A DNA stretch of 47,455 nucleotides from Pseudomonadota bacterium (GTDB taxonomy: Bacteria > Pseudomonadota > Gammaproteobacteria > Xanthomonadales > Rhodanobacteraceae), in contig JAFEFQ010000264.1 in NCBI GenBank assembly GCA_018240505.1, positions 1-47,455 on the forward strand, given 5' to 3'. How positions within the stretch are numbered: position 1 is the first letter of the stretch; the number at the start of each line of letters is the position of its first letter. Positions 28,798 through 36,926 of this stretch are shown piece by piece. Below the pieces are notes generated by a model. That model was not told the DNA's origin. It worked only from the letters and a program-made list of their open reading frames with translations, and ran no database searches. Made by a program: the position numbers and the translations under genes.

Positions 28798-29573
28798 CGA
28801 GATGCCTTCACGGCTCGCTTGCCGTCCCGCTCTTTCTGCTCGCCGCGGCGTTCAGCGCGAGCGCCGCCGCCAGCGATCATCAGGTCAGCGTCGGCGGCAG
28901 CAACGATGCGTTCTCGCCGTCGACCCTGACGATCAACGCGGGCGACACGGTCACGTTCAGCGAGGTGTCGGGATCGCACAACGTCGTCTCCGACACGGCC
29001 GGTCTGTTCCGCTGCGCGAACGGCTGCGACGGCGACGGCAAGGGCGGCAACGGCAATGTCGCCGGCAACAACTGGAGCGTGACGATCCCCTTCCCGACCG
29101 CGGGCAGTTTCGGCTACTACTGCGAAGCGCACGGCGCCCCCGGCGTGGGCATGCACGGCACGATCCGCGTCAACGCGGTCGCGTTCGGCATCACGCCGGG
29201 CATCACCGGCCTCTGGTACAACCCGAGCCAGTCCGGGCACGGCTTCGACGTGCAGGTGCTCGGCAACGGCAGCATCGTCGCGATCTGGTACGTGTTCGAC
29301 AACGCCGGCAACACCCTCTGGCTGTACGGCCAGGGCAGCTACAGCGGCGGTACGGCAACGCTGGACGTCTACACCTCGACCGGCGGCCTGTTCCCGCCGG
29401 CCTTCAATCCGGCGACCGTCGCGCACAACAAATACAAATGGGGCACCTTCACGCTGAGCTTCAGCGACTGCAACACCGGCACCGCGTCGTGGGTGCCGCT
29501 CGTCCCGGGCTATACGAGTGGCTCGATGGCCATCACGCGATTGAGCGGCGTCGGCGGCTTGGCCTGTCCTTAG
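28794..29573 (+). CDS. Cupredoxin-domain secreted protein with SGHGF C-terminal domain
   Basis: 259 residues. A signal peptide (LFLLAAAFSASAAAS) precedes a plastocyanin-like domain with a full type 1 copper set: His62 (SGSHNVV), Cys110 and His113 (YYCEAHG), Met120 (GVGMHG). An inserted Gly/Asp-rich loop with two Cys lies at 74-78. Residues about 135-259 form a second domain with GLWYNPSQSGHGFDVQV, IWYVFDNAGNTLWLYGQG and FPPAFNP, a domain seen in secreted proteins of Xanthomonadales but without known function. Start overlaps the DUF1501 stop (ATGA), so it belongs to the module and suggests electron transfer. Confidence 0.85.
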   Translation: MTRCLHGSLAVPLFLLAAAFSASAAASDHQVSVGGSNDAFSPSTLTINAGDTVTFSEVSGSHNVVSDTAGLFRCANGCDGDGKGGNGNVAGNNWSVTIPFPTAGSFGYYCEAHGAPGVGMHGTIRVNAVAFGITPGITGLWYNPSQSGHGFDVQVLGNGSIVAIWYVFDNAGNTLWLYGQGSYSGGTATLDVYTSTGGLFPPAFNPATVAHNKYKWGTFTLSFSDCNTGTASWVPLVPGYTSGSMAITRLSGVGGLACP

Positions 29574-29671
29574 CGAAACCTCGCGCGCATTTCGGCCTTC
29601 CCCAACGCGAAGAATTTTCCGCCCGCCAACCTGCTGAAACGCGCACAGGCCGGCTGCGGCCGGCCCACGCC

Positions 29672-30145
29672 TCACGGGAACCGCACGACCGGTCCGGCCG
29701 CTTCCTTGCCGGGCGGAACATAGGCGGGCGCGGGCGAACCGGCAGGGCCGAGCTTCTTCACGAATGCGTAGATCGCCTTGAGGTCGTCGTCGTTCATCGC
29801 ACGCACGTTGAACCACGGCATCGGCGGACGCGGCTGCATCGTGCGCGCGTGCACGAGCCACTGCCGTTCGCTCATGGCGGCCAGCAGCAGGCGCAGGTTG
29901 GTCGCGTATGTCGTGCCCCACGGACCCTGCCAGCCGAGCGCATCGCCGGTCAGCCACAGTTTCTCGTCGACCTCGCCGCCGCTCTGCGCGTAGCCGGGCG
30001 TATGGCAGTCGTTGCATCCGCTGGTGCGAACGAGATAGCGACCGCGCTGCGCAAGCGCGCCCGGCGCTTCGGCCGCGTTTGCCGCGATATTCGCCGTGGC
30101 CACCGCCGCGAGTGTCGCGGCGAGCAGTACTTGTCTGAGTTTCAT
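29672..30145 (-). CDS. Periplasmic monohaem cytochrome c
   Basis: 157 residues. Signal peptide MKLRQVLLAATLAAVATANIA... ends near ANAAEA. One haem site CNDCH (Cys44, Cys47, His48) follows; a later Met in PRPPMPWF or RAMNDDD gives the sixth ligand. PWFNVRAMNDDDLKAIYAFVKKLGP is the usual C-terminal helix of small class I cytochromes of the alcohol- or aldehyde-dehydrogenase type. It points away from the right DUF1501 gene's stop by a 387-bp gap and converges with the cupredoxin gene, so it may share electrons with it. ATG 30145; an open frame continues upstream but without export signal sense. Confidence 0.85.
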   Translation of the reverse strand: MKLRQVLLAATLAAVATANIAANAAEAPGALAQRGRYLVRTSGCNDCHTPGYAQSGGEVDEKLWLTGDALGWQGPWGTTYATNLRLLLAAMSERQWLVHARTMQPRPPMPWFNVRAMNDDDLKAIYAFVKKLGPAGSPAPAYVPPGKEAAGPVVRFP

Positions 30146-30532
30146 TCGGGGTTTCCTGATGGGTGATTGATGGAATGCACGCAAGCGACGGCTCACGTCG
30201 GCAGCGCCGTAGCGCGCGAGCCAGTGGGTGGAGTCGAGATAGAAAGCGCAATCGGAGGAAATTCGGCTCATCGCCGTGGCCGGAGCCTCAGCCGGACGTT
30301 TTCTCCGCCGCGGCAGGGAAGCCCGAATCGCCGTGCTTGCCAGACCCCGGGCTGCCTCAGGCGAGCGTCACGAATTCGGCGCGTTCACTGGCGTGGCGGG
30401 CATGGCGGAGCGCGGATGTGGGCGAGCTTGCCGCCGTCCCGGCCGGGCAGACCGGCAGCGGATTGCACAAGGCGGCGTAGCACGGCCGCGGCGCCAGCGA
30501 TCGCGGTGTTCCGTTGTGCGTCGCCCGGGCGC
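30146..30532. other. 387-bp gap without recognisable gene
   Basis: Between the cytochrome start and the DUF1501 stop, both on the minus strand. Short open frames on each strand show no known motif, no SD and no family resemblance. It should contain the cytochrome promoter; GC-rich inverted stretches near 30430-30500 are not clear terminators. Nothing else is visible. Confidence 0.5.
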
Positions 30533-31972
30533 TCAGACGAATCCGAGATTCGCTGTCGCGAAGCGGCCGAGGTTCGGGAAGATCGTGGCGAGGTCGGCAG
30601 CGCCGATACCGAACCAGCTCGCCAGCGTCGCCGCATACTGGTCGACCGAGGTCGTCGGCACGACCTGGCCGTAGCCGGTGTCGTCGGGGTTCGCGGTCGG
30701 GTTCGCGTCGGTGTTGAGCGCGAGCGACGGCATCGTGCCGTAGAAGCTGCCGCCGTGCACGGCGCCGCCGACGACGAAGTGGTGCCCGCCCCAGCCGTGG
30801 TCGGTGCCGGTGCTGTTGCTGGTGAAGGAACGGCCGAAATCGGAAGCGGTGAACGCGGTCACGCCGTTGGCGACGCCGAGTTCCACCGTCGCGTTGTAGA
30901 ACGCGTTCAGCGCCTGCGACAGTTCGGAAAGGTTGTCCTGCTGGTTCGCCAGCTGGTCGCTGTGCGTGTCGTAGTTGCCGGCCGAAACGAAAAACACCTG
31001 CCGGCTCATGCCGAGCGTCGCGCGCACGCGGATCATCTGCGCGACCATCCGCAACTGGTTGCCGAGGCCGGTGTCCGGAAACGCCGTGCGCAGCGCCGGC
31101 AGCGGCGGCACCGGATTCAGCGCCGCGATCAGCAGGTCGGCGTTCGCCGTCGCGAGCCGGGACTTGTCCGCGAACGCGCGCTCGAGCACGTGCGCCTGCG
31201 TGCCCTGCGCGATCAGCGCCTTGTAGGCCGCGGCCGAATCGGGATCGTTGCCGGTCGCGATCCAGGCTTCGCCGCCGCCGAGATAGCTCATCTGGCTGAC
31301 CCCGCCCGGGTCGACGCAATACGGGCTCACCGTGTCGCCACGTTCGAACACGTTGTTGTTGCTCGTCGACACGACCATCGGCAGCGAGCCCGTGTTCGCG
31401 CCGGCGAGCAGATCGGCGACGCGCCCGCCCCAGCCGCCCACGGTCAGATCGTCGGGCCGCGCGGTTTGCCATTGCGGCTGCTGGTCGGCATGCGAGAACA
31501 GACTCGGCGGCACCGGCACGCTGCCGGCGCGGAATTGCGCGCCGGTGATCGGATAGATCAATGTGCCGACATTGGCGACGATCGCGGCCTTGCCGGCATT
31601 GAACAGCGTGCGCAAGCCGGCGTTGCCGCCCGAAGCGGTCTGGTCGCCCAGCGCCGGGTGCGCGCCGTACTGGCCGCCGTCGCCCGGCGCCGCGTTGAAT
31701 GCGTTCGCCTGTACAGTCGACTGTGCCAACGCGATCTGCGCGCGCAGACTGCGATACTGCGCGTAGTGCGCCGCGTCGTACGGCACGATCATGTTGAGGC
31801 CGTCGTTGCCGCCGTACAGGAACACGCACACCAGAGCCTTGTAGTCGGCGAAGCTGTAGTTGCTCGTCGCCGCGGCCATCAGTTTCAAATTGCCGAGCGC
31901 GGAATACAGGCTGACGCCACCGAGCGCGGCACAGATGCTCTTGCGCAGGAATTCACGTCGATCGAGATGCAT
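30533..31972 (-). CDS. DUF1501 Tat-exported protein (right module)
   Basis: 479 residues. Tat signal DRREFLRKS (Arg5-Arg6) followed by a hydrophobic stretch to LMAAATS. It shares with the left DUF1501 protein FADYKALVCVFLYGGNDGLN, SLFSHADQQPQWQ, NYDTHSDQ, SDFGRSFTSNSTGTDHGWGG (in two adjoining parts) and the final TIFPNLGRFATANLGF. The two are clearly homologous but diverged, so this is not a recent duplication. ATG 31972 lies 8 bases after the DUF1800 stop; a GTG at 31984 would overlap it. It should work with the right DUF1800 protein. Confidence 0.87.
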   Translation of the reverse strand: MHLDRREFLRKSICAALGGVSLYSALGNLKLMAAATSNYSFADYKALVCVFLYGGNDGLNMIVPYDAAHYAQYRSLRAQIALAQSTVQANAFNAAPGDGGQYGAHPALGDQTASGGNAGLRTLFNAGKAAIVANVGTLIYPITGAQFRAGSVPVPPSLFSHADQQPQWQTARPDDLTVGGWGGRVADLLAGANTGSLPMVVSTSNNNVFERGDTVSPYCVDPGGVSQMSYLGGGEAWIATGNDPDSAAAYKALIAQGTQAHVLERAFADKSRLATANADLLIAALNPVPPLPALRTAFPDTGLGNQLRMVAQMIRVRATLGMSRQVFFVSAGNYDTHSDQLANQQDNLSELSQALNAFYNATVELGVANGVTAFTASDFGRSFTSNSTGTDHGWGGHHFVVGGAVHGGSFYGTMPSLALNTDANPTANPDDTGYGQVVPTTSVDQYAATLASWFGIGAADLATIFPNLGRFATANLGFV

Positions 31973-31980
31973 GGCGCGGC

Positions 31981-33879
31981 TCACTTCTGAATCGAGTATT
32001 CGGGGGAATTGAGGATCAGGTACAGCGCGTGCTGCACGCGGAACATGCCGGCGCTGGCGCCGCGGTTGCCGCTGGTGATCTTGTTGATGCGGTCGAGGAT
32101 GACGCCGCGCATGTAGCCCGACATCTGCCCCGACATGAACAGCAGGTTGTACTGGTCGAGCAGCTGGCCGGGGTTGCTCATCGCCAGGGCCGCATCGCGC
32201 TGGATGTTGTTCTGGATCGTGCCCGGATCATCCGAAGCCCAGCAATCCCCGCTGCCCGAGTAGTTGCAGAAAATTTCGTGGTACAGCCGGTCCGGCGTGT
32301 TCAGCGCGTACATGTCGGTCAGGATCTGGAACTCCGGCGCCTTCAGGCCGCGCTGCGCCGGCTCGCCCGGCTGGACGAAGAACGGACTGAAGAAATTGAA
32401 CACCGAGCCGCTCGCCAGCGGCGCCTGGCCGATCCATTCCTGCAGCGCCGGATAGGTATTGAAATTGTCGATGCGGCCGCTCGACGACCGCGCCGCCATC
32501 GCGCGCCACAAGTGCGTGAACTTGATGATCGGCTCGCGCAACTTGCCGTAGCTGTCGGCCGCGCCGGGAGGAATCGAACGCGCCTCGGCATCGAGCAGGA
32601 TCGCCTTGAGTACGGCGAGCAGATCCCCTCGCACGCCGCTGCCGTTGTTGTTGAACACCGCGGCGACGCGCGCGACGTAGGCCGGCGACGGATTGCTCGT
32701 GACCAGGCGCTGGATCAACTGCCTGCCGACGAACGGGCCGACGTTCGGATGGTTGAAGATGTTGTCGAGCGCCGCCGTCATCTCGGCCTGAGCGTCGCCG
32801 CCATGCACGAGCACGCCGTTCGCGAGCGCGACGCCGGGATAGTTCAGCAACTGCTTGTCCGAGGTCGAATCGTGCCAGGCCTCGATCGGCTGCATCGGCA
32901 ACTGCCAGCGCGGCGAGTTGTAGTCGATGGCCGCGCAGCCCCAGTCGAAATAATGATCGGCATCGCAGCAGTTGTACGTGCTCGGGCCGCAGCCGACGTT
33001 GGTGTAGTTCCAGCCGGTGAACACCGCGGCGAACCCGCGCACGGTGGTCTGGCCGTACGTCGGCACCGGCTGCCCGTTCGCGTCGAGCTGCCGCGTGCCA
33101 TCCGCGTTCAGCTGCGTCAGGCCGATCGAAAACAGCTGCAGCACTTCGCGCGCGTAGTTTTCGTCCGGGTGGATGTTCAGCGACGCGTCGGCCTTGCGGT
33201 TCTGGATCATCGACAGGTAGTTGCCCATCGCCGGATGCTTGGTCACGTCCTCGAGCAGCGTGCGGTAGTTCGCGAACGCGTCTTTCGCCAGCGCGTCGTA
33301 GTAGCTGCCCAGCGCCCATTGCTGATACGACAGGCCGCTGTTCTGGTCCGACACGACGAAGAGTTCCGACAGCGCAAACGCCATGCGCTGGCGCAGCTGG
33401 TCGACATGCGCGTTGCCCGGGTAGCCGGCACGGCTCGGATCAGGCGAGCCGAGCGCATTGATCGTCCAGATTTCGCGACGCGGGTTCTGGTTGTTGTTGT
33501 CGCCGGTCGGGCTGTCCCAATCGAGGTAAGGCTTCTCGAGCGACACCGCGGCGGCGGCCTGCTCGTTGATCCAGCCAAGATAGCCGACGCGCTGCAGATG
33601 GGCGATGTCCGCGTCGCTGGCGCCGAACGTGGCCTGCGCCAGAAAGCGCGCGGCGTCGGTTCGGCTCGGCGATATCCACGGGCCCGGCGCAATCATGCCC
33701 GCTGCCGAGGCATCGACGGTCGCGTGCGCCGCGCCCAGGGCGCAAACGAACGGGCCGCAGACGAAAACGGCCCGCCAAAGGAACCTCTGCACAAGCGTAG
33801 CGGGCGAAGGCAGTTCGCGCGTCGCCGGAGCGCAGGAACCGGAGCATGCATGGGAGCATGTGAGGATGACTCGCCGCAT
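31981..33879 (-). CDS. DUF1800 secreted protein (right module)
   Basis: 632 residues from ATG 33879. DUF1800 signatures: ARFLAQATFGASDADIAHL, DQLRQRMAFALSEL, PDENYAREVLQLFSIGL, FAAVFTGWNY, FVGRQLIQRLVTSNPSPAYV, SVFNFFSPFFVQPGE and a terminal NSPEYSIQK. It is longer than the left copy, with extra Cys-rich segments (VGCGPSTYNCCD, FCNYSGSGDC). The export signal core is FLWRAVFVCGPFVCALGAAHA. The start is uncertain: a 233-bp MITE-like element covers 33780-34012, so all codons upstream of the hydrophobic core come from it. A GTG at 33792 inside the element's repeat would give a shorter, cleaner signal peptide but lacks an SD. Confidence 0.85.
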   Translation of the reverse strand: MRRVILTCSHACSGSCAPATRELPSPATLVQRFLWRAVFVCGPFVCALGAAHATVDASAAGMIAPGPWISPSRTDAARFLAQATFGASDADIAHLQRVGYLGWINEQAAAAVSLEKPYLDWDSPTGDNNNQNPRREIWTINALGSPDPSRAGYPGNAHVDQLRQRMAFALSELFVVSDQNSGLSYQQWALGSYYDALAKDAFANYRTLLEDVTKHPAMGNYLSMIQNRKADASLNIHPDENYAREVLQLFSIGLTQLNADGTRQLDANGQPVPTYGQTTVRGFAAVFTGWNYTNVGCGPSTYNCCDADHYFDWGCAAIDYNSPRWQLPMQPIEAWHDSTSDKQLLNYPGVALANGVLVHGGDAQAEMTAALDNIFNHPNVGPFVGRQLIQRLVTSNPSPAYVARVAAVFNNNGSGVRGDLLAVLKAILLDAEARSIPPGAADSYGKLREPIIKFTHLWRAMAARSSSGRIDNFNTYPALQEWIGQAPLASGSVFNFFSPFFVQPGEPAQRGLKAPEFQILTDMYALNTPDRLYHEIFCNYSGSGDCWASDDPGTIQNNIQRDAALAMSNPGQLLDQYNLLFMSGQMSGYMRGVILDRINKITSGNRGASAGMFRVQHALYLILNSPEYSIQK

Positions 33880-34012
33880 CCGCGGCTCGCCCTGCGGGCC
33901 ATTCGCTGCGCGAATGTTCGCTCCGGCATCCTGCCTGCGCAGTCCGAGCACCGCCGGCGCGCCCGATTTTGGATTGAATCGGGTCGAGCGCAGCAGCTTG
34001 TGCAGAGGTTCC
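33780..34012. mobile_element. MITE-like element, 233 bp
   Basis: Ends are a perfect 17-bp inverted repeat: GGAACCTCTGCACAAGC at 33780-33796 and its complement at 33996-34012. CAAA flanks both ends directly (33776-33779 and 34013-34016), a 4-bp target duplication as made by IS5-type transposases. No transposase is encoded. The interior has its own inverted stretches. It covers the 5' end of the right DUF1800 gene. Confidence 0.8.
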
Positions 34013-34164
34013 CAAACGATGCCGAGCATGCCCATGCTTCTCTCCGCAAACGGCGATCACGCAACTGCCTGCAGTCTAATTCATCCGGCAGGCCGGAAAT
34101 TTGCTTTGGTTGTCACTTGCCGGCGGCTTGCTACAATTCGCGCCCCCACCGACGGATCCTCCCC

Positions 34165-34932
34165 ATGCAGCTTGCGCAGGTCAAGGCCATCATCACCGGC
34201 GGCGCCTCGGGACTCGGCTTCGGCGTCGCCGGGCATCTCGTCGCGCACGGCGCGAAAGTCGCATTGTTCGACGTCAGCGCGGAGAAAGGCGCACAGGCGG
34301 TCGCCGCGCTCGGCGCGAACGCGCGCTACTTCAATACCGACGTGAGCAGCGAAGAACAGGTCGCGGCGAACGCGAAGGCCGCGCAGGAATGGCTCGGCGG
34401 CCTCAACGCCGCGATCAACTGCGCCGGCATCCTCGGCGCCGGCCGCGCGCTCGGCAAGGAAGGGCCGATGCCGCTGAAAACGTTCGCGACGACGGTGACG
34501 GTCAACCTGATCGGCAGCTTCAACGTGGCCAAGGCCGCGGCCGACCTGATGCAGCACAATGCACCGGGCGACGACGGCGAGCGCGGCGTGATCGTCAACA
34601 CCGCCTCGATCGCCGCGTTCGAGGGCCAGATCGGCCAGGCCGCGTATTCGGCGTCGAAGGGCGGCGTGGTCGGCATGACCCTGCCGCTCGCGCGCGAGTT
34701 CGCGCGCATCGGCGTGCGCGTGATGACTCTCGCGCCGGGCGTGTTCCACACGCCGATGGTCGAGGGCATGCCGGAACAGGTATACAATTCCCTTTGTGCA
34801 CAAGTCCCCTATCCGTCGCGCCTCGGCACGGCGGAGGAGTTCGCCGACGCGGTCGCCTTCATCCTGCAGAACCGCTACATGAACGGCAGCGTGATCCGCC
34901 TCGACGGCGCGGTCCGGCTCGCTCCAAAGTAG
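34165..34932 (+). CDS. 3-hydroxyacyl-CoA dehydrogenase, HSD10-type SDR
   Basis: 255-residue short-chain dehydrogenase. NAD-binding TGGASGLG (11-18), NCAGI, and the catalytic set Ser148, Tyr161, Lys165 within [20 protein letters not shown] and the following K. The stretch [18 protein letters not shown] ([11 protein letters not shown]), [35 protein letters not shown] and [13 protein letters not shown] matches human HSD17B10 and bacterial 2-methyl-3-hydroxybutyryl-CoA dehydrogenases. It oxidises 2-methyl-3-hydroxybutyryl-CoA in isoleucine breakdown and short 3-hydroxyacyl-CoAs, fitting the acyl-CoA theme of the window. Its TAG stop lies at the edge of a palindromic repeat. Confidence 0.9.
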   Translation: MQLAQVKAIITGGASGLGFGVAGHLVAHGAKVALFDVSAEKGAQAVAALGANARYFNTDVSSEEQVAANAKAAQEWLGGLNAAINCAGILGAGRALGKEGPMPLKTFATTVTVNLIGSFNVAKAAADLMQHNAPGDDGERGVIVNTASIAAFEGQIGQAAYSASKGGVVGMTLPLAREFARIGVRVMTLAPGVFHTPMVEGMPEQVYNSLCAQVPYPSRLGTAEEFADAVAFILQNRYMNGSVIRLDGAVRLAPK

Positions 34933-35000
34933 GGGCACGATTCATCGCGCCCGCCGTCTTCACCGACGCGGAAAAAGCGGGCGCGATGAACCGCACCCCT
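34931..35000. repeat. Palindromic repeat, family D copy 1
   Basis: 23-bp arms at 34931-34953 (AGGGGCACGATTCATCGC...) and 34978-35000 pair at 20 of 23 positions around a 24-bp spacer. The left arm begins inside the TAG stop of the dehydrogenase gene. A shorter copy lies at 36162-36218. It may act as a terminator-like structure before efpL. Confidence 0.8.
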
Positions 35001-35033
35001 GCGAACGATTTCCCATCACCGATTCCAGGAACC

Positions 35034-35597
35034 ATGAAAGCTTTCGAAGTCAAACGCGGCAACGTCGTCGAATACAACGGCAAGGTGTACCAGATTCGCG
35101 ACATCGAGCGCAGCGCGCCGCAGGGGCGCGGCGGCAACGTCACCTACCGCTTCGTCATGTATTCCGTGCCGGGCGCGCAGAAGCTCGACATCTCGCTGCG
35201 CGCCGACGACGATCTCAAGGAAACCGAACTCGTGCGCCGCGCGGCGAATTTTTCGTACAAGGACGGCGACGCGTTCGTGTTCATGGACAACGAGGACTAC
35301 ACCCAGTACACGCTCGACGCCGCTTCGGTCGGCGACGCCGCCGGCTACGTCGTCGAAGGCATCGACGGCTACTACATCCAGTTGATCGACGACGCACCGA
35401 TCGGTCTGCAGGTGCCGGCGACGGTGACGCTGCAGGTCGTCGACACCGCACCCGAACTCAAGGGCGCGTCGGCGACCAAGCGCTCGAAGCCGGCCAAGCT
35501 CAGCACCGGCATCGAAATCCAGGTACCCGAATACATCACCAGCGGCGAAGCGGTGTTCGTCAACACGACGACCGGGGAATTCTCGGGGCGCGCATGA
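35034..35597 (+). CDS. efpL: Elongation factor P-like protein EfpL (YeiP)
   Basis: 187 residues, three beta-barrel EF-P fold: KOW-like N-domain ([27 protein letters not shown]), OB domain and the C-terminal domain ending [16 protein letters not shown]. It helps ribosomes through difficult proline-containing motifs. The loop that reaches the peptidyl-transferase centre reads SAPQGRGGN with Arg32 at the tip, as in YeiP/EfpL, rather than the modified Lys of classical EF-P. The downstream acetyltransferase start overlaps its stop (ATGA), so the two are translationally coupled, which hints that the GNAT enzyme may be functionally linked, although that is inference. Confidence 0.92.
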   Translation: MKAFEVKRGNVVEYNGKVYQIRDIERSAPQGRGGNVTYRFVMYSVPGAQKLDISLRADDDLKETELVRRAANFSYKDGDAFVFMDNEDYTQYTLDAASVGDAAGYVVEGIDGYYIQLIDDAPIGLQVPATVTLQVVDTAPELKGASATKRSKPAKLSTGIEIQVPEYITSGEAVFVNTTTGEFSGRA

Positions 35598-36121
35598 CCG
35601 GGGCGCAGGTCCGCCGCGCGGCCGCCGCCGACGCGGCGATGCTGGCCGCGCTCGCCGAGCGCACGTTCCGCGACACGTTCGCCGCTGTCAATACGCCGCG
35701 GAACATGGCCGCGCACGCGGCCGCGTCGTATGGCGCGGACAAGCAGCTTGCGGAAATCGAAGCGGAGCAGATCCGCACCCTGCTCGTGGAAGACGGCGGC
35801 ATCGTGGCCGGTTATGCGCAGTTGCGCCTCGGCGCCGCGCCCGATTGCGTGAATGCACAGGCCGCCGTCGAACTCTGGCGGTTCTACATCGATCGCGGCT
35901 GGATCGGCCGCGGCCTCGCGCCGCGCCTGATGGACGCGGTCGTCGCCGAGGCCATCGCGCTGGGTGCGCGCACGCTCTGGCTCGGCGTCTGGGAGCGCAA
36001 CCCGCGCGCGATCGCGTTCTACCGCAAATGCGGCTTCGTCGACGTCGGCGCGCACGTGTTCCGGCTCGGCGACGACGCGCAGACCGACCGGATCATGCGG
36101 CGCGAGCTTCGCATTTCGTAG
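35594..36121 (+). CDS. GNAT-family N-acetyltransferase
   Basis: 175 residues. GNAT core: [58 protein letters not shown] (acetyl-CoA pyrophosphate loop RGWIGRG) and [25 protein letters not shown]. It resembles the RimI-like or YhhY-like uncharacterised GNATs. The overlap with efpL makes EfpL, or another translation component, a candidate target, but small-molecule substrates are equally possible. Confidence 0.82.
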   Translation: MTGAQVRRAAAADAAMLAALAERTFRDTFAAVNTPRNMAAHAAASYGADKQLAEIEAEQIRTLLVEDGGIVAGYAQLRLGAAPDCVNAQAAVELWRFYIDRGWIGRGLAPRLMDAVVAEAIALGARTLWLGVWERNPRAIAFYRKCGFVDVGAHVFRLGDDAQTDRIMRRELRIS

Positions 36122-36161
36122 GCGCGCGACTTGCGCGCGTCTCGCGCGCAGGACATCAAAA

Positions 36162-36218
36162 CGATCGCGCCCGGCCTTTGCCTTGAAGCATATCGGGCGC
36201 GATGAATCGCGCCCCTAC
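36162..36218. repeat. Palindromic repeat, family D copy 2 (shortened)
   Basis: Right arm GGGCGCGATGAATCGCGCC lies within 36194-36218, itself near-palindromic; a partial left arm GATCGCGCCCGG is at 36163-36174. On the minus strand it begins GTAGGGGC, and that TAG is the stop codon of the NUDIX gene, exactly as the first copy overlaps the dehydrogenase stop. Confidence 0.7.
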
Positions 36219-36799
36219 GGCTGCTCCAGCCACTTGCGCGCCATGCGGCGCAGCGATGCGTCGGCCGCCTCGTCGTCCGCGAGCGCGGCGATGTCGCGCC
36301 ATGCCAGTGCATGCGATTCGTCGCCGACGATGAAATCCTCTCGGCCGAGTGCGCACACGACGTAGCGCACGTCGTAGTGCCAATGCGCGGGTTCGTGGCC
36401 GCGCGCGGGGATTTCATGGCGATCCAGATCGAAAATCTCCGGCTCGACGACGAGCCCGCGCAAACCCGACTCCTCCTCCGCCTCGCGCAGCGCGACGCGC
36501 GCGAGATCGACGTCGCCGTCGGCATGGCCGCCAAGCTGCAGCCAGCGGTCCAGCTTGCGGTGATGGGTCAGCAACACGCGCATGCCGCCGGCATCGACCA
36601 GCCATGCCGAGCCGGTCAGGTGACCCGCGGCAAGACGGCGCTCGGCCGCGTCCGCATGCGCCGCGGCGAAATCACTGAACACGGAAACGACTGCGCGTTC
36701 CGCCGGGTGGCGCGAGGCATAACGCGCGAACGCGGCCAGCCAGTCGCGCTGCCAGGGTTGCAAGGAATGCGCGGATTCGACGGTCGGCTTGTGCGTCAC
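36215..36799 (-). CDS. NUDIX hydrolase
   Basis: 194 residues from a GTG start. The Nudix box reads GHADGDVDLARVALREAEEESGL: the REAxEExGL core is intact, but the first Glu of the consensus Gx5E is Val, so metal binding relies on the later Glu residues. The family removes nucleoside diphosphates linked to another moiety; this subgroup with GSAWLVDAGGMRVLLTHHRKLDRWLQLGGH-type N-terminal strands is widespread and its substrate is unclear. The last codons and stop fall in a family D repeat. Confidence 0.83.
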   Translation of the reverse strand: MTHKPTVESAHSLQPWQRDWLAAFARYASRHPAERAVVSVFSDFAAAHADAAERRLAAGHLTGSAWLVDAGGMRVLLTHHRKLDRWLQLGGHADGDVDLARVALREAEEESGLRGLVVEPEIFDLDRHEIPARGHEPAHWHYDVRYVVCALGREDFIVGDESHALAWRDIAALADDEAADASLRRMARKWLEQP

Positions 36800-36926
36800 A
36801 GCTTGCCCGATGCGGAGGGGTCGCGTATTTTACCGGCACGACCGGGGGTCCGCGTGACCCGGACAAAGAGGATGGCTGCAGCAACGCTGCAAGTCGCCCA
36901 CCTGCCACTTTTCCTTGGGGATGCAC

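Noticed and set aside
30146..30532. Short open frames in the cytochrome-DUF1501 gap
   Set aside because: No SD, no domain, and codon use looks like noise on both strands.
32029..34164. Plus-strand open frame leading into the HSD10-type dehydrogenase
   Set aside because: It is antisense to the right DUF1800 gene; only residues from 34165 match a family.
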